DNA from: Rikenellaceae bacterium
GTDB taxonomy: Bacteria > Bacteroidota > Bacteroidia > Bacteroidales > Rikenellaceae
Assembly (NCBI GenBank): GCA_015059925.1
Contig: SUZL01000009.1
Span: forward strand, 30,492 to 94,491
DNA: 64,000 nt
Reading direction: 5' to 3'
The number at the start of each line of letters is the position of its first letter. Positions within the stretch are counted from its first letter, which is position 1. Under the pieces are notes generated by a model, which was not told the DNA's origin, did not search any database, and saw only the letters and a program-made list of their open reading frames with translations. Below, one piece after another: positions 29,599 to 38,894 of the stretch. The position numbers were made by a program, and so were the translations under genes.

Positions 29599-32202
29599 AT
29601 GAGAAAATTAACAATTCTTTTGCTCGCGCTCCTCGGCCTTACGTTTGTTGCCGAGGCGCAAACCCAGCAAGAGTTGCTCGAGGCCTATCGCAACGGCTCA
29701 CTCACGCAGTCGCAGATGGGTGCCGCAAGGCAGCAGCAGCGTGGCGTGACGGTACAGCGCTCACGTCAGGTAAACAGCGCCGCCACGGCAAATAATCCTC
29801 AGGGATCGCAGAGTCTTCAGAATCAGCAGGCAGGACAAGCAGCACAGGGTGTGCAGGGCCTTCAGAATGGTCAGAACCCTCAGAACCCGCTCACTCCTCA
29901 ATACAATAGCGGATATTACGATATCAATGGCCGCTATATCCCCGGTATTCGATATACGCAGGATAAGGATGGTGTCTATCGCTTCGATCCTACCGATCCC
30001 CGCTATAAGATCCTTATGCAGCAGCAGGATCGCAAGTTCGATCCCCGTCGTGGCCAGCTTATGATTCAGGCTGACTCGCTCAAGCGCGACTCGCTGCTCT
30101 TCCTTATGCCCGAGATGAACGACCTGATGACGGGCGCCACGCAGCGTCCCCGAATCTTCGGTCACGATATGTTCTCGAGCGGTCGTCTTACCTTCGAGCC
30201 TAACCTTAGCCTTGCTACGCCCGATAACTATGTCTTGGGCGCTGGCGATGAGATTATCATCGACGTATGGGGCAATTCGCAGATGACCGAGCAGGCTACC
30301 GTCACCCCCGACGGAAAGGTCTTTGTACCCAATGTCGGCCCGATCAACGTTGGCGGATTTACCGTTGCCGAGGCAACCAAGCGTCTGCGTAGCTCGCTCG
30401 CAACGATATATGAGGGCTTGCGTGATGGCTCGGTGCAGATGAAGATTTCACTCAGCACCATTCGCAGTATTCAGGTTAATGTGATGGGCGAGGTTGCAGC
30501 CTCGGGTACATATACCGTACCTTCGCTTGCAACGCTCTTCCACGTTCTCTACCTTGCCGGTGGCGTGAACGATCTGGGAACGATGCGTAGCATCAAGGTC
30601 TATCGCGGAGGCTCACTCTTCTCGGAGGTCGATGTCTATGACTTTATCCTCAATGGCAATAGCGGCGGTGATGTGGCTCTGCGCGATGGCGACCTGATTA
30701 CGATTTCGCCTTATGGCAAGTTGGTTGAGGTATCGGGCGAGGTTAAGCGTCCGATGTTCTACGAGATGCGCACGGGCGAGACCGTTGCCGATCTGCTTGG
30801 ATTTGCGGGAGGCTTTACAAACGATGCAAACCAGCGATTGGTGAGCGTTACGCGCCGTCAGGGTGGCGAGTATCGTTCGTTCACGGTCGATAGCGATAAT
30901 TTCGAGACTTTTGCATTGGAGGATGGCGACGTGGTGTCGATTGCGGGTAGCATCGATCGCTATGAGAATCGCGTCGAGGTGCAGGGTGCCGTTTATCGTG
31001 AGGGCTATTACGCCATCGACGACAAGACCCGCACCGTGAAGCAGCTTATCGAGCGTGCCGATGGCCTGCGCGATGATGCCTATATGGCTCGTGCGGTGCT
31101 CTACCGCGAGAAGCAGGATTGGACGATGGAGGCTCTCTCGATCGACCTTGAGGGTTTGATGGCCGGCCGCGTGCAGGATATTACGCTCCGCACCAACGAT
31201 CTGCTCTACATCCCCTCGGTTTCGGATATGCAGGAGGATTATACCGTTACGGTCTTCGGATCTGTTTCGCGTCCCGACACATATCCCTTTGCCGAGAATA
31301 TGACCGTCGAGGATCTGATTGTGGCGGCGGGTGGTCTGTTGGAGTCGGCTTCGACGGCCAATATCACCGTAACGCGCCGTATCAAGCAGCCCAAGAGTAT
31401 GGCTATCAGCGAGACGCTGTTCGATACCTTCACCGTCGAGCTTAACGATGACCTGAAGGTCGATGGCAACAGCTTCGTGCTGCAGCCCTTCGATCAGGTC
31501 TATGTACGCCGTTCGCCCGTCTATATCACCCAGAGTAGTGTTACAGTTCAGGGCGAGGTTGCCTTCGAAGGAAATTATCCCCTCTCACGCCGCAATATGC
31601 GCCTGTCGGAGGTGATTGCAGCCGCAGGGGGCACGAATACAGGCGCATTTATCGAGGGTGCATATCTTTTGCGCCAGATGACCGAGGAGGAGCAGCAGCA
31701 GAATGAGGCTCTGCGCGATATGATCGATAAGCAGGCAGGCTCGGAGCGCGATTCGCTCAGTATGGTCGGCATTGACATCTCAAATGTCTATACGGTCGGT
31801 ATCGATATGGCCGAGGCGTTGGCCCGTCCGGGATCGGATGCCGATGTGGTGTTGCGCGACAAGGATGTCATTATGGTCCCCGAGTATAATGGAACAGTTC
31901 GCGTTATGGGTGCAGTGCTCTATCCCAACTCGGTTACTTATAAGGATGGTAAATCCCTGCGATACTATGTTAAGTCGGCAGGTGGTTTCGATAACCGCGC
32001 TCGCAAAGGCCGTGCTTTTGTGATCTATATGAACGGAATGGTTGATTCGGGCCTCTCGGCCAAGATTCGTCCGGGATGTATCGTCATTATCCCGAGTAAG
32101 ATGGCCAAGGAGCCTGTTAACTGGAGTCAGGTTGTTCAGATGCTCTCTTCGACAGCTTCGATGGGTGCTGTGGTAATTTCGGCTATCAACCTTGCAAAAT
32201 AG
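29599..32202 (+). CDS. SLBB-domain polysaccharide export protein (Wza-like)
   Basis: An 867-residue outer-membrane export protein. A signal peptide (about 1-21) has no lipobox Cys, unlike classical Wza. A Gln/Asn/Gly-rich low-complexity stretch (about 50-95) is followed by the polysaccharide export domain (NYVLGAGDEIIIDVWG, TVTPDGKVFVPNVGPI) and several SLBB repeats (for example VNVMGEVAASGTYTVP, VEVSGEVKRPMFYEM, VTVFGSVSRPDTYPF, VTVQGEVAFEGNYPL). The ATG at 29599 is preferred to an in-frame TTG at 29593. It begins the operon with Wzz-like and WecA-like genes. Confidence 0.9.
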   Translation: MRKLTILLLALLGLTFVAEAQTQQELLEAYRNGSLTQSQMGAARQQQRGVTVQRSRQVNSAATANNPQGSQSLQNQQAGQAAQGVQGLQNGQNPQNPLTPQYNSGYYDINGRYIPGIRYTQDKDGVYRFDPTDPRYKILMQQQDRKFDPRRGQLMIQADSLKRDSLLFLMPEMNDLMTGATQRPRIFGHDMFSSGRLTFEPNLSLATPDNYVLGAGDEIIIDVWGNSQMTEQATVTPDGKVFVPNVGPINVGGFTVAEATKRLRSSLATIYEGLRDGSVQMKISLSTIRSIQVNVMGEVAASGTYTVPSLATLFHVLYLAGGVNDLGTMRSIKVYRGGSLFSEVDVYDFILNGNSGGDVALRDGDLITISPYGKLVEVSGEVKRPMFYEMRTGETVADLLGFAGGFTNDANQRLVSVTRRQGGEYRSFTVDSDNFETFALEDGDVVSIAGSIDRYENRVEVQGAVYREGYYAIDDKTRTVKQLIERADGLRDDAYMARAVLYREKQDWTMEALSIDLEGLMAGRVQDITLRTNDLLYIPSVSDMQEDYTVTVFGSVSRPDTYPFAENMTVEDLIVAAGGLLESASTANITVTRRIKQPKSMAISETLFDTFTVELNDDLKVDGNSFVLQPFDQVYVRRSPVYITQSSVTVQGEVAFEGNYPLSRRNMRLSEVIAAAGGTNTGAFIEGAYLLRQMTEEEQQQNEALRDMIDKQAGSERDSLSMVGIDISNVYTVGIDMAEALARPGSDADVVLRDKDVIMVPEYNGTVRVMGAVLYPNSVTYKDGKSLRYYVKSAGGFDNRARKGRAFVIYMNGMVDSGLSAKIRPGCIVIIPSKMAKEPVNWSQVVQMLSSTASMGAVVISAINLAK

Positions 32203-32210
32203 TAGTAGCT

Positions 32211-33386
32211 ATGAATCAGTTGCAAAATCAGATAAACAATATCCCCGAGGAGAAGGAGATCGATTTGGTTGAGTTGATCCGCCTGATGTGGCTTAATCGT
32301 TGGCTTGTGATTAAGATCACGGGCGTAATGATGCTGCTCGGCCTTATGGTGGCGCTCTTTAGCAAGAAGGAGTACACCGCTTCGTGCGATATCGTGTTGC
32401 AGTCATCGTCGGGATCAACCTCGTCGAGTATGAGTTCTTTGGCGGCGTTGGCAGGCATAAACATCGGCCAGATGCAGAATAGCGTCCGCGCCCTCTCGCC
32501 GTATGTATATGAGAACATCCTCAATAGTACGTCATATCGCAAGGAGTTGATGTATACGGTTATGGACTTCGAGAAGGCCGACCGTCCCGTTAGCTTCTAT
32601 GAATATTTCACCAGCGAGGAGTTCAACAAACCCGGCGTGATGGATTATGTGAAGAAATATACCATCGGCCTGCCGGGAGTAATCATCGGAGCAATACGAG
32701 GTCCGCAGCCCGAATCTGAGGTGTCAGCCATAGAGGAGGGGTCAGCCATCGAGACGCTAACCTCCGAGGAGGCAAGTTGCGTTAGTCTGTTGAGCAAGGC
32801 GGTCGTAATCACTCTCGACGACAAGAAAGGCTATATCACTATCACCGCCAATATGCCCGAGCCTGTTGCTGCGGCGCAGTTAGCGCAGGCGGCATTTGAT
32901 ATTCTGCAGAAGTATATAACCAAGTTCAAGATCGAGAAGGTCCAGTCGGATCTGGACTTCGTGCAGGAGCGCTACGACGAGGCCAAGCGTAACTTCGAGG
33001 AGGTGCAGGCACGCCGAGCAAAGCTGCGCGATGCCAATATGAATACTACGCGTTACTCGGCTCTGGCCGAGTTGGAGAAGCTCGATGCCGAGTATGCACT
33101 CCGTCAGGGCGTCTATAACTCTTTGGCGCAGCGTGTCGAGCAGGCTAAGATAAACGTTAAGGAGACTACCCCCGTGCTGACGGTTATTAACCCTGTAACC
33201 GTTCCTCGCCAGAAGAGTAAGCCTCGCCGTGCGATGATTCTCTTCGCCTTCACCTTCTTGGGTGCTGTGGCGGGTATGGGTACGGTGCTGGTGCTGCCCA
33301 CCGTTGCTGAGATTACGGGCAAGGAGGCGCTTAAACGCTTTATCAAGACCCTTCCCGAGGAGGATGCTGTGGCAAAATTGGCATAA
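32211..33386 (+). CDS. Polysaccharide chain-length determinant (Wzz-like)
   Basis: A 391-residue inner-membrane protein with an N-terminal Wzz domain (EIDLVELIRLMWLNRWLVIK, membrane helix about 33-52), a long periplasmic coiled coil (about 235-305) and a second membrane helix near 345-365 preceded by a Pro-rich segment. No tyrosine kinase domain is attached. It controls polymer length and bridges to the export channel. It lies 8 bases after the Wza-like gene. Confidence 0.9.
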   Translation: MNQLQNQINNIPEEKEIDLVELIRLMWLNRWLVIKITGVMMLLGLMVALFSKKEYTASCDIVLQSSSGSTSSSMSSLAALAGINIGQMQNSVRALSPYVYENILNSTSYRKELMYTVMDFEKADRPVSFYEYFTSEEFNKPGVMDYVKKYTIGLPGVIIGAIRGPQPESEVSAIEEGSAIETLTSEEASCVSLLSKAVVITLDDKKGYITITANMPEPVAAAQLAQAAFDILQKYITKFKIEKVQSDLDFVQERYDEAKRNFEEVQARRAKLRDANMNTTRYSALAELEKLDAEYALRQGVYNSLAQRVEQAKINVKETTPVLTVINPVTVPRQKSKPRRAMILFAFTFLGAVAGMGTVLVLPTVAEITGKEALKRFIKTLPEEDAVAKLA

Positions 33387-33408
33387 ATAACCGAGAATAG
33401 AGAGTATT

Positions 33409-34602
33409 ATGCACGTATATTTATATGTTGCGGTTCTGCCGTTTCTGGTGGCTGCCATAGCGGTACTGATCATCCAGCCCTATCTGGTTAAGATTGCGCA
33501 CTTGAAGAACATCGTCGATAATCCCAATGCGCGCAAGCTTAACAAGGTCCCTGTGCCCGTCTTGGGCGGTGTGGGCGTATTCTTTGGCTTGATGCTCAGC
33601 CTCAGCGCCACGGGATATTATCTGCCCTCGATCGGCCTGAAGTTCGAGCTGGTCATCGCTATGCTCATTATGCTCTACACCGGCGTGGGCGACGATATTC
33701 TGGATCTCTCGCCGAGGCTTCGCTTTGCGATGCAGATCTTCGTTGTGGGTATTATGATGTTTATGGGTAATGTCTATATCAACGACTTCCACGGCTTGTG
33801 GGAGGTCTATAAGCTCCCCAAGATCATCGCTGGCGCCCTCACGCTCGTCTCGGCCGTCGGAATCATCAACGCAATCAACCTTATCGACGGCGTGGATGGC
33901 CTCTGCTCGGGATATTGTATGTTCGCCTCGCTGATGTTCGGTATCTGCTTCTTCCAGATGCACGATCTGCCTTATTGCGTTCTGGCCTTCGCAACGCTCG
34001 GAGCGCTGATGCCCTTTATGTTGCATAACGTCTTCGGCCGCAGATATAAGATGTTTATGGGCGATGGCGGCTCGCTTGTGCTGGGATACATCTGCTCGCT
34101 CTTCGTGATGCGCGTCATCCAGTCGGGCTACGACGTAGTTACCGGCTCGACGATCAGCTTTACGCTCGCCGTTATGGCTGTTCCCGTCTTTGATACGCTG
34201 CGAGTTATGACGGCCCGCATCGTCAATGGCCGTTCGCCCTTCAGCCCCGATAAGACGCACCTGCACCATATGTTCATCGCGCTGGGCTGCAGCCACGTCA
34301 TCACTTCGGTCTGCGTCATCTCGCTCAATGCGCTGATCGTGCTGCTGTGGTATGTTTGCACGCTACTCGACGTAGCCCCCGAGACGCAGATGTACATTAC
34401 CATTGTTGCCGGATTGTTAGCTACTTCAGGACTCTATTACACAGTCGAATATATTCAGAAACACCATCCCTCGACCTACCTCGCCTTGCAGGCCTTTGTC
34501 GATCGTCATAGCATCCGCCGCACGGGCATCCTGCTCTCGTTGCAGCGTCTGCTCGATCGCGGCGGCGACGAGCAAGCAGAGCAGAGAGAGCCGATGGATT
34601 AA
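33409..34602 (+). CDS. Undecaprenyl-phosphate sugar-1-phosphate transferase (WecA/MraY family)
   Basis: A 397-residue polytopic membrane protein that transfers a sugar phosphate to the lipid carrier to start glycan synthesis. Motifs are NARKLNKVPVPVLGGVGVF, GVGDDILDLSPRLRF, NAINLIDGVDGLCSGY, FMGDGGSLVLGY and the HxHH-type PDKTHLHHMF. This fits WecA-like enzymes more than MraY. It is 22 bases after the Wzz-like gene. Confidence 0.92.
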   Translation: MHVYLYVAVLPFLVAAIAVLIIQPYLVKIAHLKNIVDNPNARKLNKVPVPVLGGVGVFFGLMLSLSATGYYLPSIGLKFELVIAMLIMLYTGVGDDILDLSPRLRFAMQIFVVGIMMFMGNVYINDFHGLWEVYKLPKIIAGALTLVSAVGIINAINLIDGVDGLCSGYCMFASLMFGICFFQMHDLPYCVLAFATLGALMPFMLHNVFGRRYKMFMGDGGSLVLGYICSLFVMRVIQSGYDVVTGSTISFTLAVMAVPVFDTLRVMTARIVNGRSPFSPDKTHLHHMFIALGCSHVITSVCVISLNALIVLLWYVCTLLDVAPETQMYITIVAGLLATSGLYYTVEYIQKHHPSTYLALQAFVDRHSIRRTGILLSLQRLLDRGGDEQAEQREPMD

Positions 34603-34625
34603 TTTGTAAAAGGTTAAGAGAATCT

Positions 34626-35825
34626 ATGCCAAACATATCAGAACGAGCCATCCGTATGCCCGCTTCGCCTATCCGCAAGCTGGTGCCATTGGCCGATGCG
34701 GCCAAACGTCGTGGAGTGAAAATCTACCACCTCAATATCGGTCAGCCCGACCTGCCCACGCCGCAGGAGGGATTGGATGCGCTCTCGAAAATCGACCGCA
34801 AACTGCTGGAATATAGCCCCAGCGACGGCTTCCTGTCGCTGCGCGAGAAGCTTGTGGGCTACTACGACCAGTACCAGATAAAGCTCTCGCCCGACGATAT
34901 CATCATCACTACGGGCGGCTCGGAGGCCGTGCTGTTTGCCTTTATGTCGTGCCTCAATCCGGGCGATGAGATCATCGTTCCCGAGCCCGCCTATGCCAAC
35001 TATATGGCCTTCGCTATCTCGGCCGGAGCAGTCATCCGCACCGTCTCGACCTCTATCGAGGAGGGCTTCTCGCTGCCGAAGGTCGAGCAGTTCGAGGAGC
35101 TGATCAACGAGCGCACGCGCGGAATCCTGATCTGCAACCCCAACAACCCCACGGGCTACCTCTATACGCGCAAGGAGATGAACCGCATCCGCGATCTGGT
35201 CAAAAAGTACGACCTGTTCCTCTTCTCCGACGAGGTCTATCGTGAGTTTATCTATACCGGCTCGCCCTATATCTCGGCGTGCCATCTGGAGGGTATCGAG
35301 CAGAATGTGGTGCTGATTGACTCTGTCTCGAAGCGTTACTCGGAGTGCGGTATCCGCATCGGTGCGCTCATCACGAAGAACCACGAGCTGCGCAAGGCCG
35401 TTATGAAGTTCTGTCAGGCGCGCCTCAGCCCGCCGCTCATTGGCCAGATCGTAGCCGAGGCCTCGTTAGACGTGTCGCGCAAATATATGATCCGCACCTA
35501 CGAGGAGTATATCGAGCGCCGCAACTGCCTGATCGACGGCCTGAACAAGATCCCCGGAGTCTATTCACCCATCCCGATGGGCGCGTTCTATACGGTTGCA
35601 CGCCTGCCCATCGACGATAGCGACAAGTTCTGCGCGTGGTGCCTCTCGGAGTTTGAGTACGAGGGCGAGACCGTTATGATGGCCCCCGCGTCGGGCTTCT
35701 ACACCGATCCGCAGAAGGGTCGCAACGAGGTGCGTATCGCCTACGTTCTCAGAAAGGAGGATTTGCGCCGAGCCCTCTTTATTTTGGGCAAGGCACTCGA
35801 AGCCTACCCGGGAAGAGTGGAGTAA
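34626..35825 (+). CDS. PLP-dependent class I/II aminotransferase (aspartate aminotransferase-like)
   Basis: A 399-residue fold type I aminotransferase. Motifs are LNIGQPDLPTPQ, TTGGSEAVLFAF (PLP phosphate contact), ICNPNNPTGYLYT, FSDEVYREF and SVSKRYSECGIRIG with the Schiff-base Lys. The donor is not certain; aspartate or a related amino acid is likely. It is 23 bases after the WecA-like gene, so it is probably co-transcribed though not obviously related in function. Confidence 0.88.
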   Translation: MPNISERAIRMPASPIRKLVPLADAAKRRGVKIYHLNIGQPDLPTPQEGLDALSKIDRKLLEYSPSDGFLSLREKLVGYYDQYQIKLSPDDIIITTGGSEAVLFAFMSCLNPGDEIIVPEPAYANYMAFAISAGAVIRTVSTSIEEGFSLPKVEQFEELINERTRGILICNPNNPTGYLYTRKEMNRIRDLVKKYDLFLFSDEVYREFIYTGSPYISACHLEGIEQNVVLIDSVSKRYSECGIRIGALITKNHELRKAVMKFCQARLSPPLIGQIVAEASLDVSRKYMIRTYEEYIERRNCLIDGLNKIPGVYSPIPMGAFYTVARLPIDDSDKFCAWCLSEFEYEGETVMMAPASGFYTDPQKGRNEVRIAYVLRKEDLRRALFILGKALEAYPGRVE

Positions 35826-35828
35826 AAT

Positions 35829-35940
35829 TGCCTAACAAGGCTCTTTTGGCGTCTGGCCCCTACTCGAAATCCTCATTTGCGCCCAGCAAACTGCGGTTTC
35901 TCGGGCGGCGACCAGCCTCAAAATAGCTCTTGTTATACAA
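35829..35940. repeat. Imperfect inverted-repeat element, about 110 bp
   Basis: The ends TTGCCTAACAAG and CTTGTTATACAA are inverted with two mismatches. Inside them GCTCTTTTG pairs with CAAAATAGC-type sequence, TGG with CCA, CGCCC with GGGCG, and AAAC-TGCG-GTTT closes the tip. A match to its right end lies after the esterase gene (about 25970-25992). It could be a dispersed intergenic repeat or a structured RNA at the 3' end of the operon. It encodes no protein. Confidence 0.6.
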
Positions 35941-35971
35941 TTTTAATATAATAAGGTATAAAAATACAAGT

Positions 35972-36003
35972 AGCCTGTCCTGCAAATCGGGACAGGCTTT
36001 TTG
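35972..36003 (+). terminator. Terminator of the polysaccharide/aminotransferase operon
   Basis: AGCCTGTCC (35972-35980) pairs with GGACAGGCT (35990-35998), then T residues. Confidence 0.85.
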
Positions 36004-36019
36004 TTTTCCCCGCCAAGAG

Positions 36020-36050
36020 TTTGTTTTTCCAGCGAAAAGTCGTAAATTTG
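36020..36050 (+). promoter_or_regulatory. glpK-glpF promoter
   Basis: TTTG (36020-36023), 19 bases, TAAATTTG (36043-36050). A leader of about 70 bases follows before glpK. Confidence 0.75.
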
Positions 36051-36125
36051 TATAATATCGTGTCGGGACGTAATATATCGCCGCTGTCCGACGTTCTTTA
36101 GGCTGAACCTTAAAACTCTTTATAT

Positions 36126-37613
36126 ATGGAAAAATATATCCTTTCGCTCGATCAGGGAACGAGTAGTTCGCGAGCGATTGTATTCGACCACAAGGGCCAT
36201 ATTCGTTCTATGGCACAGCGTGAGTTCACCCAGATCTTCCCCCGTTCGGGTTGGGTGGAGCATAATCCCCACGAGATTTGGTCGTCGCAGGCATCGGTCA
36301 TCGCCGAGGCCATCACCTCGATAGGTATCGACGGCTCTAACATCGCAGGTATCGGCATTACCAACCAGCGCGAGACCACCATCGTGTGGGACAGCGAGAC
36401 CGAGGAGCCTATCTACAACGCCATCGTTTGGCAGGATCGCCGCACCTCGGAGTATTGCGACCAGCTCAAGGCCGAGGGCAAGACCGAGTTCATCCGCGAG
36501 CGTACGGGCCTTATCATCGACGCCTACTTCAGCGCCACGAAGGTGAAGTGGATCTTGGACAACGTCCCCGGCGCAAGGGAGCGTGCCCAGAAGGGTAAGC
36601 TGATGTTCGGTACGGTCGATACTTGGCTCATCTGGCGCCTAACGCGCGGCGAAAAGCACGTTACCGATGTAAGTAACGCCTCGCGCACGATGCTCTTCAA
36701 TATCCACACCCTGAAGTGGGACGAAGAGCTGCTCGCCCTGTTCGATATTCCCCTCTCGATGATGCCCGAGGTGCGCTCGTCGAGCGAGGTATATGGCCAT
36801 ACGAAGACCACGATCTTCGCCCACCGCGTACCCATCGCAGGTATCGCGGGCGATCAGCAGGCGGCCCTCTTTGGCCAGATGTGCGTTGAGCCAGGTGCGG
36901 TGAAGAACACCTACGGCACGGGTTGCTTCCTTCTGATGAATAGCGGCGAGAAGCCCATCGACTCGAAAAATAATCTGCTGACCACCATCGCATGGAAGAT
37001 TGGCGATAAGGTGAACTACGCCCTCGAGGGTAGCATCTTCGTCGGCGGCTCGGTTGTGCAGTGGTTGCGCGACGGCTTGGGCGTGATTCGCTCCTCGGGC
37101 GAGGTTGAGGCTCTGGCAGCGAGCGTGCCCGATACGGCTGGCGTCTATTTCGTTCCTGCGCTGACGGGACTCGCAGCCCCCTATTGGGATCAGTACGCAC
37201 GCGGCAGCATCAGCGGCATCAGTCGCGGCACGACGGCGGCACACATCGCCCGCGCTGCGTTGGAGGGTATCGCCTACCAGACCTACGACATTGTCGATGC
37301 TATGCAGCGCGACTCGGGCATCAAGCTCCACGAGCTGAAGGTCGATGGCGGTGCGGCCCGCAATAACCTGCTGATGCAGTTCCAGTCGGATATCCTCTCT
37401 ACGCGCGTTATCCGTCCCGAGGTAACGGAGACTACGGCTCTCGGAGCGGCCTATCTGGCAGGTCTGGCAGTCGGTTTCTGGGGCAGTCTCGACGAGATCA
37501 AGCAGCAGTGGCAGGCCGAGCGCATCTTCGAGCCTATGGCCGAAGCGGAGGAGGTCGGACAGAAGATCGAGGGATGGCACGACGCCGTTCGTCGCACGTT
37601 GAAGAGCTATTAA
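36126..37613 (+). CDS. glpK: Glycerol kinase
   Basis: A 495-residue FGGY-family kinase that makes glycerol 3-phosphate from glycerol and ATP. Motifs are [15 protein letters not shown] at the N-terminus, [13 protein letters not shown], the substrate region [12 protein letters not shown] and the nucleotide site [13 protein letters not shown], with the FGGY signature part [20 protein letters not shown]. It is 17 bases upstream of the glycerol channel gene, forming an uptake-and-trapping pair. Confidence 0.98.
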   Translation: MEKYILSLDQGTSSSRAIVFDHKGHIRSMAQREFTQIFPRSGWVEHNPHEIWSSQASVIAEAITSIGIDGSNIAGIGITNQRETTIVWDSETEEPIYNAIVWQDRRTSEYCDQLKAEGKTEFIRERTGLIIDAYFSATKVKWILDNVPGARERAQKGKLMFGTVDTWLIWRLTRGEKHVTDVSNASRTMLFNIHTLKWDEELLALFDIPLSMMPEVRSSSEVYGHTKTTIFAHRVPIAGIAGDQQAALFGQMCVEPGAVKNTYGTGCFLLMNSGEKPIDSKNNLLTTIAWKIGDKVNYALEGSIFVGGSVVQWLRDGLGVIRSSGEVEALAASVPDTAGVYFVPALTGLAAPYWDQYARGSISGISRGTTAAHIARAALEGIAYQTYDIVDAMQRDSGIKLHELKVDGGAARNNLLMQFQSDILSTRVIRPEVTETTALGAAYLAGLAVGFWGSLDEIKQQWQAERIFEPMAEAEEVGQKIEGWHDAVRRTLKSY

Positions 37614-37630
37614 CCTAAAACAAAAGAGAT

Positions 37631-38371
37631 ATGGAGACACCTTTTTTTACACAATGCCTATTTGAGTTTATCGGCACGCTGGTGCTGATTCTGTTGGGTG
37701 ATGGTGTGGTAGCCAACAACACCCTGAAGGGGACGAAAGGAAACAACGGCGGCTGGATCGTGATCACCATCGCGTGGGGCTTGGCCGTTATGTGCGGTGT
37801 GCTGATCGCAGGCCCCTATACGGGCGCTCACCTCAGCCCTGCCGTTACGTTGGGCTTTGCCGTAGCGGGCACATTCCCGTGGGCACACGTCGTAGGATAC
37901 GTCGTGGCTCAGATGCTGGGTGCGTTCTGCGGTGCTACGATTGTCTATTACTTCTACAAGGATCACTTCGACATTACCGACGATCCGACCACGAAGCTCG
38001 GTATCTTCTGTACCATTCCCGCCATCGAGAACAAGGGACGCAACTTCTTCTGCGAGGTTGTGGCTACGATGCTCCTGATCTTCGTGATTCTGGCCATCGG
38101 TAACTCGGAGAACACCCCCGCCGTAGGTATGGGCGCTCTGGGTAGCTTCCCCACAGCTATGCTGATTATGGTGGTCGGTATGTCGCTTGGCGGTACGACG
38201 GGTTATGCCCTGAATCCCGCGCGTGACCTCGGCCCCCGTATCGCTCACGCTCTGCTCCCGATCAAGGGCAAGGGCTCAAGCGGCTGGGGCTATAGCTGGG
38301 TACCTCTCTTCGGCCCGCTGGTAGGCGCAGCGTTGGCAGCATTGGCTTATGGTGCTGTTTACAACTTCTAA
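37631..38371 (+). CDS. glpF: Glycerol facilitator / MIP-family channel
   Basis: A 246-residue aquaglyceroporin with six membrane helices and two half-helix loops. The second loop has the canonical GYALNPARDLG (Asn195-Asp199); Asp after Arg is the mark of glycerol-permeable members. The first loop reads GAHLSPAVTLG, so the usual Asn of the first NPA is Ser69. The channel carries glycerol across the inner membrane for GlpK. Confidence 0.94.
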   Translation: METPFFTQCLFEFIGTLVLILLGDGVVANNTLKGTKGNNGGWIVITIAWGLAVMCGVLIAGPYTGAHLSPAVTLGFAVAGTFPWAHVVGYVVAQMLGAFCGATIVYYFYKDHFDITDDPTTKLGIFCTIPAIENKGRNFFCEVVATMLLIFVILAIGNSENTPAVGMGALGSFPTAMLIMVVGMSLGGTTGYALNPARDLGPRIAHALLPIKGKGSSGWGYSWVPLFGPLVGAALAALAYGAVYNF

Positions 38372-38394
38372 TGCAACTTTTTTATTGTAAATTG

Positions 38395-38425
38395 TTTGCA
38401 AGTGAAAATAAATTTCGTACCTTTG
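38395..38425 (+). promoter_or_regulatory. rpmE2 promoter
   Basis: TTTG (38395-38398), 19 bases, TACCTTTG (38418-38425), 39 bases before the start. Confidence 0.8.
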
Positions 38426-38464
38426 TCGCGCTGAAAAGTATTTAATTCAAAAACATTACAAACA

Positions 38465-38728
38465 ATGAAGAAAGGTATTCACCCCGAAAATTATCGTTTG
38501 GTGGCGTTCAAGGATATGTCGAACGACCACGTGTTTTTGTGCCGGTCCGCCGTTTCGACAAAAGAGACCATCGAAGTGAACGGCGAAACCTATCCTGTAT
38601 ACAAGATGGAAATCTCTAACACATCTCACCCCTTCTACACCGGTAAGATGAAGTTGGTTGATACCGCAGGTCGTGTGGATAAGTTTATGAGCCGCTACGC
38701 AAAGCGCTACGATAAGAAGAACAAGTAA
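38465..38728 (+). CDS. rpmE2: Ribosomal protein bL31, type B
   Basis: An 87-residue type B L31 (MKKGIHPENYRLVAFKDMS, ISNTSHPFYTGKMKLVDTAG). It lacks the Cys quartet of zinc-binding type A L31. In many bacteria the type B form replaces type A under zinc limitation, but in Bacteroidota it is usually the only copy. A strong terminator follows. Confidence 0.97.
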   Translation: MKKGIHPENYRLVAFKDMSNDHVFLCRSAVSTKETIEVNGETYPVYKMEISNTSHPFYTGKMKLVDTAGRVDKFMSRYAKRYDKKNK

Positions 38729-38750
38729 TCCAAGGATTTACTTCGTAAGA

Positions 38751-38783
38751 GTGTCCGATCCCAAAGGGTCGGACACTTTTTTT
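38751..38783 (+). terminator. Terminator after rpmE2
   Basis: GTGTCCGA with CCC pairs with GGG and TCGGACAC (one bulge), then a T run. Confidence 0.9.
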
Positions 38784-38845
38784 GTCTCTCCACCTCAAAC
38801 CGATCATCTCCCCTCTCCAAACCAATCTTCCATCCCTCCCCTAAA

Positions 38846-38872
38846 CAAAAAAAGACTGTCCCGAAGGACAGC
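38846..38872 (-). terminator. Terminator of the minus-strand beta-barrel gene
   Basis: CTGTCC (38856-38861) pairs with GGACAG (38866-38871) around CGAA; the A run on the left gives a T run on the minus strand. Confidence 0.8.
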
Positions 38873-38894
38873 CCTTTTTGTTGTAAAGATTTGT

